A stretch of DNA of 64,000 nt, taken from DATFNI01 sp963787205 (GTDB lineage Bacteria; Bacteroidota; Rhodothermia; Balneolales; DATFMH01). The notes beneath the pieces were generated by a model that worked only from the letters and a program-made list of their open reading frames with translations, was not told the DNA's origin and made no database searches. The stretch is from positions 124,001 to 188,000 of the forward strand of contig CAWBCD010000015.1 of assembly GCA_963787205.1 (NCBI GenBank). Direction: 5' to 3'. Positions 8,963 through 17,105 of this stretch are shown in pieces. The stretch's first letter is position 1. Each line of letters starts with the position of its first letter. Made by a program: the position numbers and the translations under genes.

Positions 8963-9952
8963 TTACTCAACCTTGGTTTCAGGGATTGAGTATTTCTCGC
9001 GATACTCATGTATGGTGATCATGGGCGGCCGTTCATCTTCCACAATAGAAAACTCAATCTGATGATAATCCTTTTCCTGAGCCTGAAATTGCCGGAGGAT
9101 CGTATGATAGTTTGGTATTTCTTTGAAGATGCCCAGTTTTTCAGATCTGCGGAGGAATGTTTGCATGATACCAAAGGCCATTTTGCCAAGATCTCTGGTC
9201 GACTGGTTGCGATGAACCCGTTGATCCAGGTCGGTCTGGGCAAATGCTGCCAATCCCCACTTATGATACACATCAAGCAAATGAGATGTCTCTACTCCAT
9301 ACCCAATGGGAAACGAGATGCGTTCGAGTACCTCGCGCCGGACAGCGTATTCACCCGAAAGAGGCTGAATAAGCCCGGTCAGGTCCGGGAAGAGCAGGGA
9401 AAAGAGCGGGCGAACGAGGATCTCGGTCACGCGTCCGCCTCCGGACGGGCGCACTCCATGTGAGTAGGCAAGAGGCCGGTCGTAGAATGCCTTGACATAC
9501 TTCGTCTCGGAATTATAAATCAACGGAGCCACCAGTCCATAAACAAACCGGGGGTGGATGTTTTTAATGTCCGCGTCTACGTAGCAGATGATATCGCCGG
9601 TAAGTTGATAGATGGCTTTCCAGAGGTTTTCCCCTTTGCCGCGTTTGTTCTCGAGATGGGGCAGTATGTCTGTTGCGCTGTAGACCTGTGCCCCAAAAGA
9701 GGATGCTACTTCCAGAGTGTTGTCTTCGGAACCGGAATCGATGATAGCAATTTCGTCCAGCAAGGGATAGCGCTGCATTAATTCCGACCGAAAGATCACC
9801 ACCTCTTTACCTATGGTCTTTTCTTCATTCAGCGTTGGAATACACAGAGATATTTTGATATTCTGCCGTTCTTTTTCCTCAACCAGTTTTTTCAGATCCC
9901 AGAATTGGGAATGGTGAAAGGTGTTGCTTTTAATCCACTCTTCAATTTTCAT
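8963..9952 (-). CDS. gpgS: glucosyl-3-phosphoglycerate synthase (GT81)
   Basis: 329 residues from the ATG at 9952; a longer frame to 10021 exists, but the shorter start aligns with the family and overlaps the upstream stop by 11 bases. GT-A fold: SLCIPTLNEEKTIG near residue 35, metal-binding CYVDADI, then the family signature PSGGGRVTEILVRPL and QPLSGEYAVRREVL. This GT81 signature is shared by GpgS and mannosyl-3-phosphoglycerate synthases of the GT81 type. Reaction: sugar nucleotide plus 3-phosphoglycerate to glucosyl-3-phosphoglycerate, the first step to glucosylglycerate, a compatible solute. It sits in a minus-strand operon with M20, GT4 and HAD genes. Confidence 0.9.
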   Translation of the reverse strand: MKIEEWIKSNTFHHSQFWDLKKLVEEKERQNIKISLCIPTLNEEKTIGKEVVIFRSELMQRYPLLDEIAIIDSGSEDNTLEVASSFGAQVYSATDILPHLENKRGKGENLWKAIYQLTGDIICYVDADIKNIHPRFVYGLVAPLIYNSETKYVKAFYDRPLAYSHGVRPSGGGRVTEILVRPLFSLLFPDLTGLIQPLSGEYAVRREVLERISFPIGYGVETSHLLDVYHKWGLAAFAQTDLDQRVHRNQSTRDLGKMAFGIMQTFLRRSEKLGIFKEIPNYHTILRQFQAQEKDYHQIEFSIVEDERPPMITIHEYREKYSIPETKVE

Positions 9953-11132
9953 CACAATATCCTTTATCGATCGCCATGAGTATGCTAATGAGTTGGGCAA
10001 TCCCTTTATACATGGGATCAATCAGTACACTTTCGTTGGGCTCGTGAATATGTTCTGCTTTACTGATACCCACAGTAATGGCCGGGATATCGTTAGAAAT
10101 AAATGCACTCAGCTCCGAGATACTCGGACGTATTTCCGGTTCGATATCCATGGTTTTCATGATCTTCCGCGTTACATGCGATAAGGGATGTTTGAACCTG
10201 ATACCACCCGGCCGGCGTGTGGCAACGATATCCAACTTCACGAACATGCCGGACTGCGAGGAAACCTCGGCTACTATCTCTTCCAGTTGATCCCGTATCT
10301 GACGAACTATTTCCGCCGCTTCACTTCTGACTTCGAATTGTAGCGTTGCTTTGATAGCTGCTGTATTATATGAGTGCCCGGCATTGATAGCTCCCATTAT
10401 GATATAGGTACGGGGCCTTTTGGGCAGGCGTATGTCGATAATCTTATTAATGACCTCATTGATGGTGATAATCGCGTTGGTATCCGTCATTCGAAGCAAA
10501 TCTTCTTCCTCGGGGACTGTGCACGTGATCACCCCCCGGAGCATGCCAACCGACGAGTAACTGAGTCGCCCTAGTTGTGCTCCTTCGATAGAGACGCCGG
10601 TATGGATCGGGATGGTCGAATTGCTGAGAAAGAATCTAAGGCCTTCCAGGTTGCCCTGGCCAAGACTTCGCGTGGTGCCCATGAGCAGGAGGTTGGAATC
10701 GAGTTCGATGTTCATATTCTCTAGAAAAGCGGGAATGGTACTGAGAACGGCCAGACCGAGACTGTTATCTGCCACACCGGGACCGGTTATTTTATTGGGT
10801 CCAACGGAAATGGTGTGATCCACTTTTTCAGAAAATACCGTATCGGCATGTGCGACCATCAAAATGGTCCGTTCTCCCTTTGTGCCCGGCAGCAGCCCCA
10901 CCGTGTTACCCAGTTCATCCGTTGAGCAGTTCTGCAGGTTTGCCTCCGTAAACCTGTTTTTTACAAATTCCAGTCGATCGGCTTCCTGAAATGTGGGTGC
11001 TGGTATTTCCCCGATCATTACCAGGTTGGCAAGAAGCAGATCCCGTTGTTCTTTTACAACATTTTCAAATGAGGGAGTATGGTGAAGAATATCATCTCTG
11101 AATTTACTTGATTGCTTATGAGTTTCGGCCAT
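9942..11132 (-). CDS. M20-family peptidase-like protein lacking the usual catalytic Glu pair
   Basis: 396 residues. M20 features present: the metal-binding VAHADTVF, the bridging Asp in GPGVADNSLGLA, a dimerisation domain, and a C-terminal HEPNES. Where most family members have GEEGxGDL with the catalytic-base Glu and a ligand Glu, this protein reads LLMGTTRSLGQGNLEGL, so the Glu pair is missing. It may therefore be inactive as a peptidase or use another residue. First gene of the operon and overlaps gpgS by 11 bases; the link to solute synthesis is unexplained. The start is followed by MAETHKQSSK. Confidence 0.8.
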   Translation of the reverse strand: MAETHKQSSKFRDDILHHTPSFENVVKEQRDLLLANLVMIGEIPAPTFQEADRLEFVKNRFTEANLQNCSTDELGNTVGLLPGTKGERTILMVAHADTVFSEKVDHTISVGPNKITGPGVADNSLGLAVLSTIPAFLENMNIELDSNLLLMGTTRSLGQGNLEGLRFFLSNSTIPIHTGVSIEGAQLGRLSYSSVGMLRGVITCTVPEEEDLLRMTDTNAIITINEVINKIIDIRLPKRPRTYIIMGAINAGHSYNTAAIKATLQFEVRSEAAEIVRQIRDQLEEIVAEVSSQSGMFVKLDIVATRRPGGIRFKHPLSHVTRKIMKTMDIEPEIRPSISELSAFISNDIPAITVGISKAEHIHEPNESVLIDPMYKGIAQLISILMAIDKGYCDEN

Positions 11133-11564
11133 TAGGTCAATTAGATAAAATAAATTAGTTAAAAAGGAACGATCGCTTTTAAAATATAAAAAAACAGGTT
11201 AAATGGCTGATACACTCTTAACTAGTATTTATCGCTTATCGTTCAATGGGTTATGGCTTATTGTGATACGATATCACAAGTATTCTGAAATGCAAAAAGA
11301 TAGTTATAGCTGTCGTTTTTAAGCACAGCTGCCCAAAACGTTTTTGAATGTAAAAAATAATGGCATCCTGGTCTGTTTAGGACAGATTTTTATTCCTATG
11401 ACGATCCTGGCAATGTGGAATGAATTGAGCACAAGTGGGCAACCGGGTAAAATGCAAAGGCAATTTATACAAGAGACCATCAGGGAAGAATTACAAAAAA
11501 AGAAATTATTGACAATGAGGGCAGGCATATGTACTATTTTTAAGCATATAACCAACCAGGCAGA
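11133..11564. other. intergenic region with eroded RHS coding relic
   Basis: About 430 bases. The left part should hold the promoter of the minus-strand M20/gpgS operon. Near 11392-11421 one frame reads YSYDDPGNVE followed by stop, which resembles the YD-repeat of RHS proteins; further on, the same sense carries stops and frame changes. So the body of the RHS gene whose tip starts at 11565 appears to have decayed here. No intact gene is seen. Confidence 0.45.
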
Positions 11565-12419
11565 ATGATTAGTGATTCCACTGATACGATCTCGGGCGGA
11601 ACCAGTGTAGTGGGTTATGATGATGATTACCCATATGGTTCAATTATGGGGGGTAACCGAAGCCAGACTTCCTCAGCTGAAGCCGGTTACAAGTTCACCG
11701 GCAAATATAAGAAAACAGAGACAGGCTTCGATTACTTCGGTGCAAGGTATTATGATAGCTGGACAGGTCGGTTTTTGAGTGTGGATCCTATGTCAAAGAA
11801 ATATCCAAGCTTCAGTCCCTATAATTATACCCTTGATAATCCATTGAGACTCGTGGACCCGCATGGGGAAAGTATTGCAGATCCTTTAAAAGGGCCTTTG
11901 CCATGTTGCAATACTTATCCTAGGACCTTTATTGAGTGGGGTAATAATTTTACATCTTTTTTGACTACAAAAATCAAAACAGCAACAAAAACGACTCTTG
12001 AGAACGTTGCTAAATATGCCGATCAAGCTTCCAAAGCTTCTGAGACTACGGGAGAAATAGGTATTGGTATGGCTGTTGTTGGGACTGGTGCATCCATGGT
12101 AGCTCCAGAAGCAGGCGTGCCTGAAGGCACAGCAGCTACCGGTTTAGCGTTGGTAGGAATCAGTAATTCGGTTGGTGAGGGTTCAGATTTTGTTTCTACG
12201 GTTACCACTGGAGCTGATGCGCTGTTTTTTGGAGGCTCAACCAAGACCTTTTACAATCATTTAGGACAGTTTGGTCTCGATGTGATTGTAGGTAAAAGTT
12301 TGGCACGGCTTATACCTGAATCGGTACAATCGGGTTTGAAGTCAAATGTAATTTCAACTTTCAAAGAGGCAACTGATATGATAACTAAACAAATGGCTAG
12401 TGGTCTAATAAGTAAGTAA
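11565..12419 (+). CDS. orphan RHS tip with variable C-terminal (possible toxin) domain
   Basis: 284 residues. Residues 18-105 are the end of an RHS/YD-repeat shell: GYKFTGKYKKTETGFDYFGARYYD-type core (about 44-68), GRFLSVDPMSKKYPS, YNYTLDNPLRLVDPHG, the conserved point where the C-terminal region is released. What follows (about 106-284) is a variable domain with a Gly/Ala-rich hydrophobic stretch (about 160-200) and no toxin motif that I recognise. Full RHS proteins exceed 1,000 residues, so this is an orphan tip; upstream is only relic sequence. The start has no clear ribosome site. Two small membrane-protein genes follow immediately, as expected of immunity genes. Confidence 0.72.
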   Translation: MISDSTDTISGGTSVVGYDDDYPYGSIMGGNRSQTSSAEAGYKFTGKYKKTETGFDYFGARYYDSWTGRFLSVDPMSKKYPSFSPYNYTLDNPLRLVDPHGESIADPLKGPLPCCNTYPRTFIEWGNNFTSFLTTKIKTATKTTLENVAKYADQASKASETTGEIGIGMAVVGTGASMVAPEAGVPEGTAATGLALVGISNSVGEGSDFVSTVTTGADALFFGGSTKTFYNHLGQFGLDVIVGKSLARLIPESVQSGLKSNVISTFKEATDMITKQMASGLISK

Positions 12420-12421
12420 TA

Positions 12422-12670
12422 ATGATACAAACTACAGAAGACAATCTGATAGATAAGCTAATTTCTTTTCTATTGGCACACGGAATTAATCCCGTTTATT
12501 TTTTTACTGTTGTGTGTATTATAGTTTCGCTGAGTTACTATAAAGACTTAAAAAATTGGGAGAATGTCGATCCAGTAAAAAAATGGATCATAGTACCAGC
12601 ACTTATCGGCACGGCTTTTTTAATACTTCTGAGTATCCTGAAGTTATTGGGGATTATTACAAAATTTTAG
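12422..12670 (+). CDS. small two-helix membrane protein, candidate immunity protein (copy 1)
   Basis: 82 residues, two predicted membrane helices (about 19-40, VYFFTVVCIIVSLSYY; about 55-80, WIIVPALIGTAFLILLSIL). Starts two bases after the RHS stop, so translation is probably coupled. Nearly duplicated by the next gene. I do not know the family. Position directly behind an RHS C-terminal domain suggests an immunity function, an inference only. Confidence 0.65.
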   Translation: MIQTTEDNLIDKLISFLLAHGINPVYFFTVVCIIVSLSYYKDLKNWENVDPVKKWIIVPALIGTAFLILLSILKLLGIITKF

Positions 12671-12751
12671 GACGTGGCAAATCAACATTTGAATTGCAGT
12701 AGGCGAGAAGACGAGTAAACAAATCATTGATCAACAATTAGGAGTTCAGTA

Positions 12752-12997
12752 ATGATACCAATTTCAAAAGACAAGTTGGCGAATGACCTGCGAATTTTTC
12801 GGCAGGCACATGGAATAAATCCCGTTTATTTTGCTACTGTTGTGGGTATTCTGATTTCGCTGAGTTACTATAAAGACTTAAAAAATTGGGAGAATGTCGT
12901 ACCAGCGAAAAAATGGATCATAGTACCAGCACTTATCGGTACGGCTGTTTTATCATTTATGAGTATCCTGGGCTTATTAGGGATTGCAAATTACTAG
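12752..12997 (+). CDS. small two-helix membrane protein, candidate immunity protein (copy 2)
   Basis: 81 residues; most positions match the preceding protein, with the segments SYYKDLKNWENV and KKWIIVPALIGTA shared. Two membrane helices in the same places. Preceded by TAGGAG at good spacing, unlike copy 1. The copies diverge mainly at the N-terminus (PISKDKLANDLRIFRQ) and C-terminus. Tandem duplicated immunity-like genes behind RHS tips are common where toxin variants have been swapped. Confidence 0.65.
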   Translation: MIPISKDKLANDLRIFRQAHGINPVYFATVVGILISLSYYKDLKNWENVVPAKKWIIVPALIGTAVLSFMSILGLLGIANY

Positions 12998-13419
12998 AAC
13001 CAGACAAATCAATGTCTGAATTGCAACAGGTGAGTAAGGAAGAAATAAACATCTTGACAAGAACAGCAATAAGAAGATAATCCCAGATATTTATGAGCTT
13101 CATCATAACATACCAAAGAAGTCTGCAACAACCGTCATCAGGCGAAGCTGGTATCGCACGTATCTTGAATACGTTCGGAATCCGGCGGACGCAACCTTCT
13201 TTCTCTCCTCCACCTGCCGGGAATAGTTTCGTTTGTCGCCGGGTTCGGGAGGGCCAAAACTGGGAGGCGGGTGCATCGGATAGCTATAATGATAATTAAG
13301 TGAAAAATAAACAGAAATGATTGGCCCTTATTTATAGACATCTTAAAGTCAGGCAGGTCTGCTAATTCGTGATGTAAAAGGTCATCCACAAGGATAATTT
13401 CTGACAAGAAGATTTATTT
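12998..13419. other. intergenic stretch without a recognised gene
   Basis: About 420 bases between the duplicated membrane genes and the gspE fragment. Only short overlapping frames without recognisable domains occur. One plus frame near 13080-13190 reads IYELHHNIPKKSATTVI, which I cannot assign. Likely decayed sequence. Confidence 0.4.
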
Positions 13420-13945
13420 ATGTCGATCCAGCAAATAACAGTACCCAAAATCAATCCTGTCGTTCATGGCAGTATCAGCTCAAAAAAACTCTTTGATGGT
13501 TCCGTGGTCAGCCAGGTCAATACCATCATTCATAACGCCGTCAACATGAAAGCCAGCGATATCCACCTGGAACCCTATGATGAATCCTTCCGCCTGCGCT
13601 ATCGCCTGGATGGGGTATTACAGGAAATGGGAGAACTTTCCCTGTTACAAAAGGATGCCATTCTTATCCCGTATCAAGATAATGGCCAAATTGGATATTG
13701 CTGAAAAACGCCGGCCCCAGGATGGCCGGATCCGCATCGAAAAAGATAACAAGAACGTAGATCTGCGGGTTTCCACACTCCCCACTGAATTTGGTGAGAA
13801 GATCGTTCTGCGCATCCTGGACAAGAGTGAACAACAGCTGGAACTAAGGCAGCTTGGTTTTGAGGACTCGAACTTGCACGAGTTTCGCAAAGCCATTGCC
13901 AATCCCTACGGCATGATCCTGGTCACGGGTCCAACCGGAAGCGGG
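13420..13945 (+). pseudogene. gspE/pilB-type secretion ATPase fragment, frameshifted and truncated
   Basis: The frame from 13420 encodes SDIHLEPYDESFRLRYRLDGV, the N-terminal half of the catalytic core of type II secretion/type IV pilus ATPases. After about 13663 the reading frame changes by +1 and continues as LSRIKIMAKLDIAEKR, then PTEFGEKIVLRIL, then LVTGPTGSG (Walker A). At about 13945 homology stops exactly where the Walker A Lys-Thr should follow. The protein's N-terminal domain and all of the C-terminal ATPase half are missing. No other pilus or secretion genes are near. This is a relic, not a working gene. Confidence 0.82.
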
Positions 13946-14079
13946 CCTGGTGCGCCGAATTTGTTCGCAATGCAAAACCGAATACGCCCCGGAGGCAGCG
14001 GAGCGGCCTCGCAATCATTGCGGAGCAGAGCACCGCAACGAGGAGAAAAGAGAATAGCAGAATGATGGTTACACCAGGA

Positions 14080-14222
14080 TGTCATTGCGAGGAATCCCTT
14101 TAGGGCGACGCGGCAATCCCGTCAGCAAAGCGGAAACGCTCGTATCAAGTTTCTTTTAGGCGCGTTGCCAATATTGACGAGATTGCCACGTCACTCGTTC
14201 CACTTCGTTCCTCGCAATGACA
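14080..14222. repeat. 143-bp palindromic GTCATTGCGAGG repeat
   Basis: Perfect 15-bp terminal inverted arms (TGTCATTGCGAGGAA, 14080-14094; its complement 14208-14222) and inner arms that pair at 15 of 17 positions (about 14108-14124 with 14175-14191). It lies just beyond the broken gspE fragment. Elements with these ends are widely scattered in unrelated bacterial genomes. The rest of the gap 14223-14429 shows no gene. Confidence 0.75.
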
Positions 14223-14429
14223 TTATTGTGTAGGAGATCAATGCTAGACATGGCATTGGGTTTCACCCATTATCCGTCAGACGGTTCGTCCGAAGGGCTC
14301 CTATGGAGAGGCTGCAGGTTTGCACCAACACAAACGTTCTCCCTCCTGTTTTTGAATCGTAAGCAACCCCGCTAAGCTCTGTACCTACAGATTCTTAGTA
14401 GGCTCGGGAGTTCGTTTACCTTGTAAAGT

Positions 14430-14933
14430 TTACGAACCGACCCGAACAGTAACAGGTTCCACCTTGTGTGGATGGCAGATGGCCCGGATTGCGTGTTCCA
14501 CATGCTTGAACACCCGGAACTGGCCGTCGTAGATTGTTCGAATCGTTTGATCGGTATTAACTACAAAAGTCATTCGGCTGGCCTGACCTAGCAGCGGGCG
14601 GTAGGCGTCATACATGCGACAAACCTCCCCGGCCGGATCGGACAACAATTCGAAGGGCAGAAGAAATTTTTTACGGAAGCGGCGATGCGATTCCATATTG
14701 TTCGTGCTGATTCCAACGATATCATACCGATGACCTTCGGTATCTTCCAGTCGATCAATTTCATCACGAAATGCAATGACTTCACGCGTACAAAGCGTAC
14801 TAAAATCACCAGGATAGAAAAACAAAACAAGTGGATTTTCTACGTTCTTCAGTTCCTCACTAAGAGTGAAGGGTTCGCCTGAAGTAGATGGAAGCGTAAA
14901 GTCAGGTGCCTTGTCCCCAACCAGTAGTTTCAT
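14430..14933 (-). CDS. peroxiredoxin, AhpC/TSA-Bcp type
   Basis: 167 residues, cytoplasmic. Thioredoxin fold with GDKAPDFTLPSTSGEPFTL at the N-terminus and the peroxidatic Cys in YPGDFSTLCTREV (about residue 48). The usual T-P-x-C is here S-T-L-C. Reduces peroxides with thiol donors. Partner Arg lies in GQASRMTFVV. A further Cys (EVCRMYD) could be a resolving residue. It stands alone on the minus strand with a separate promoter gap upstream. Confidence 0.87.
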   Translation of the reverse strand: MKLLVGDKAPDFTLPSTSGEPFTLSEELKNVENPLVLFFYPGDFSTLCTREVIAFRDEIDRLEDTEGHRYDIVGISTNNMESHRRFRKKFLLPFELLSDPAGEVCRMYDAYRPLLGQASRMTFVVNTDQTIRTIYDGQFRVFKHVEHAIRAICHPHKVEPVTVRVGS

Positions 14934-15159
14934 ATAACCCTTGAAGGCTTTTTATGATGTGAATTTAAATTGATTGCTAATCAATGGCGGTAAAGTTACG
15001 ACTTTCGCAACAGCTATACCATTACAAACGATTTCCAATCACGAATGGCTGTGACACTGTTACTGATACTGCCGATGCATTGTGCTCGGTATAACGCACA
15101 CTCAAAGTCATTATTGAATGAAAGATAATCGATTTGTCAGTTCGATGAAAAAAGTTTTT

Positions 15160-15636
15160 TTACAAAAAACCAATTTCGATGTTCTCGTGTCCTAAAAGCC
15201 AAATTTTCCACGGGATTCCCAGGCCGAAACCGGTTAGTTTTCCGTTAGAACCCATTACCCGATGACACGGCAAAATGATAGGGATAGGATTATTTCCGAC
15301 AATCTGTCCAACGGCCTGATATCCTTTGGGCTTGCCTGAACTTCTTGCTATATCCCCATAGGTCGTTGTGATTCCGTAAGGCACCCTGGCCAGCGACCGC
15401 CAGACCCTGAGCTGAAATTCCGTTCCGTTAAGATCCAGTGGAACAGTGAACGTTTTACGTGTACCGCTGAAATATTCCGATAACTCCAGAGAACATTTTT
15501 TGAGGATTGGATTATCGGTATTGGCCATGTTTTGAACGGGAGCATCACTCTGAGAAATCTGAGTGATGCCATTTTCACTTGATCCAATTCGCAACCATCC
15601 ATTCGGTGACTCAAACAAACAATACTCCTGTGCCAT
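15160..15636 (-). CDS. ogt: methylated-DNA--[protein]-cysteine S-methyltransferase
   Basis: 158 residues. C-terminal DNA-binding and active-site domain with LPCHRVMGSNGKLTGFG, the invariant PCHRV holding the acceptor Cys (about residue 124). Upstream motif FQLRVWRSLARVPYGITTTYGD is the recognition helix region with the arginine finger. It removes alkyl groups from O6-alkylguanine by irreversible transfer to its Cys. The N-terminal domain is short, as in Ogt-type enzymes. Six bases separate it from the upstream lipoprotein gene, so the two are co-transcribed. Confidence 0.9.
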   Translation of the reverse strand: MAQEYCLFESPNGWLRIGSSENGITQISQSDAPVQNMANTDNPILKKCSLELSEYFSGTRKTFTVPLDLNGTEFQLRVWRSLARVPYGITTTYGDIARSSGKPKGYQAVGQIVGNNPIPIILPCHRVMGSNGKLTGFGLGIPWKIWLLGHENIEIGFL

Positions 15637-15642
15637 GGTGAA

Positions 15643-16050
15643 CTAATTTTTCGATCCTGCCCAAAGATTTCGAAGGCTGTCGGCATTAAAACGAAATGTA
15701 ACCGCATTGGAATCCGTAATTACAACCTGAGCCGAGATGTTTTGGTACCGAAAATCGAGTGTGCTGAAATGCAGGTCATCATCTCTTTTCGATAAAATGA
15801 ACCGGGAGATATCCAGAGCATTTTGCTTCCAAAGCGATCGTGCCAGGCTGTCACTGTTACGATACATCAGTATGCGCAGGGAATTTTCCTGGATGGATGC
15901 ATGGAGAAACCGGGCGGGATATTTGGCATATAAATCACGATTCAGATTCACCAGACCAATATTTTCAGAACAGGCGGTAAAGCTCATCCCGCAAAAAAAT
16001 ATCAAAAGAAGTAATTTCCTGTTCAATGATGTTTGGTATCGTAAAAGCAT
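15643..16050 (-). CDS. small lipoprotein of unknown function
   Basis: 135 residues. The N-terminus has RKLLLLIFFCGMSFTAC, a lipobox ending in Cys near residue 27, so it should be a membrane-anchored lipoprotein facing the periplasm. The mature part is about 108 residues and contains repeated Asn/Asp/Arg-rich segments with no family I recognise. It directly precedes the MGMT gene. Confidence 0.7.
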   Translation of the reverse strand: MLLRYQTSLNRKLLLLIFFCGMSFTACSENIGLVNLNRDLYAKYPARFLHASIQENSLRILMYRNSDSLARSLWKQNALDISRFILSKRDDDLHFSTLDFRYQNISAQVVITDSNAVTFRFNADSLRNLWAGSKN

Positions 16051-16184
16051 TAAATACGCCGTATTTTAGGTGCAACTAGTATAAATAGGGCCGGCAGGGG
16101 GAAACCCCTTTAGTTGAAAAAACTAAGACATCGAGTATAAAGCCGGTTATCAGTGGAGAAAATAATACAAGTTTCAGAGGAAAA

Positions 16185-17066
16185 ATGAACAGTAAACCTA
16201 TCTCTCGTATTATCGGGATTGCTGTACTGGTTTTAGTTGGGTTTTATATTTACACCAATCTCATCAGTCCCAGGACCTTCAAAGTCAAAGGAAAGGTAGT
16301 CGGATTTGGTGCGGATCGAAAGTCCGTGATTATTTCACATGAGGATATCCCCGGTTATATGAAAGCCATGACCATGCCTTTTGCCGTGCGGGATACCTCG
16401 GAGTTGACTCATCTCAAAGTTGGGGAAGCCGTGAGATTCACACTTTATGTGACAAGTAAAGATGCCTGGATAACGGATATCCACAGTATCCCGGACTCGC
16501 TTGTGCATATCAAATCCATGAACAAAGACATGTTCGAGGATGTGGCTGATAAGGATGAGAGCAGCCTGCTTCAAAAAGGTGATTTGTCGCCAGAAGTGAG
16601 TTTGACGGACCAGGATGGCAGGCAGATGCGTACAAACGACTTCAGGGATAAAGTACTTGTGCTGACATTTTTCTATACCAGTTGTCCGCTGCCCAATTAT
16701 TGTCCGTTGATGTCCAATAACTTCCGGGAAGCTGAAAAGACATTGGTTAAAGCTTACGGGGACAAGGTGCACCTGCTGAGCATCAGTTTCGACACAAAGA
16801 GTGACACCCCGGATGTCCTGAAAGAATATGGTCACAGATACGATGCACAATTTGATTATTGGTCGTTTGCATCCGGAACAGATCAGGAGATCAGGAAACT
16901 GACATCGGCATTCGGGGTTATTTATCAGCCTGTCAAAGGAACCTTTACGCACAATTTGCGCACTGTTGTGGTGGGACCCGATGGACGTGTCCGAAAAATA
17001 TTTCCCGGTAACCAATGGAAACCCGAAGATCTTGTTCGTGAAGTCGCAACGGTCGTAAGCCCATAA
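16185..17066 (+). CDS. SCO1/SenC-type copper protein with N-terminal CusF-like domain
   Basis: 293 residues. One N-terminal membrane anchor (about 9-25). Residues about 30-105 form a CusF-like copper-binding domain, with HEDIPGYMKAMTMPF carrying the Met ligands. Residues about 125-293 are a thioredoxin-fold SCO domain: FFYTSCPLPNYCPLM has the two copper-ligand Cys spaced CX5C and FTHNLRTVVV has the His. SCO proteins deliver copper to the CuA site of cytochrome c oxidase. The start follows AGAGGAAAA. No oxidase gene lies in the window. Confidence 0.85.
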   Translation: MNSKPISRIIGIAVLVLVGFYIYTNLISPRTFKVKGKVVGFGADRKSVIISHEDIPGYMKAMTMPFAVRDTSELTHLKVGEAVRFTLYVTSKDAWITDIHSIPDSLVHIKSMNKDMFEDVADKDESSLLQKGDLSPEVSLTDQDGRQMRTNDFRDKVLVLTFFYTSCPLPNYCPLMSNNFREAEKTLVKAYGDKVHLLSISFDTKSDTPDVLKEYGHRYDAQFDYWSFASGTDQEIRKLTSAFGVIYQPVKGTFTHNLRTVVVGPDGRVRKIFPGNQWKPEDLVREVATVVSP

Positions 17067-17105
17067 TCCCGTTAAAAGCAATTATTAGTATTCAATGTTT
17101 CTAAA

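Larger units (their letters stand above)
12422..13060 (+). repeat. tandem duplication of about 320 bases
   Basis: Unit 1 is 12422-12750 and unit 2 is 12752 to about 13060. Likeness extends past the stop codons: ATCAACATTTGAATTGCAG after copy 1 matches ATCAATGTCTGAATTGCAA after copy 2. So a DNA segment, not only the gene, was duplicated. Confidence 0.6.

Noticed and set aside
11344..11568. 74-codon plus frame before the RHS tip
   Set aside because: No domain or conserved feature; another frame in the same DNA shows RHS-like phrases, so this frame looks accidental.
13093..13407. Short frames on both strands between the membrane genes and gspE
   Set aside because: No ribosome site, domain or consistent codon pattern; probably decayed DNA.
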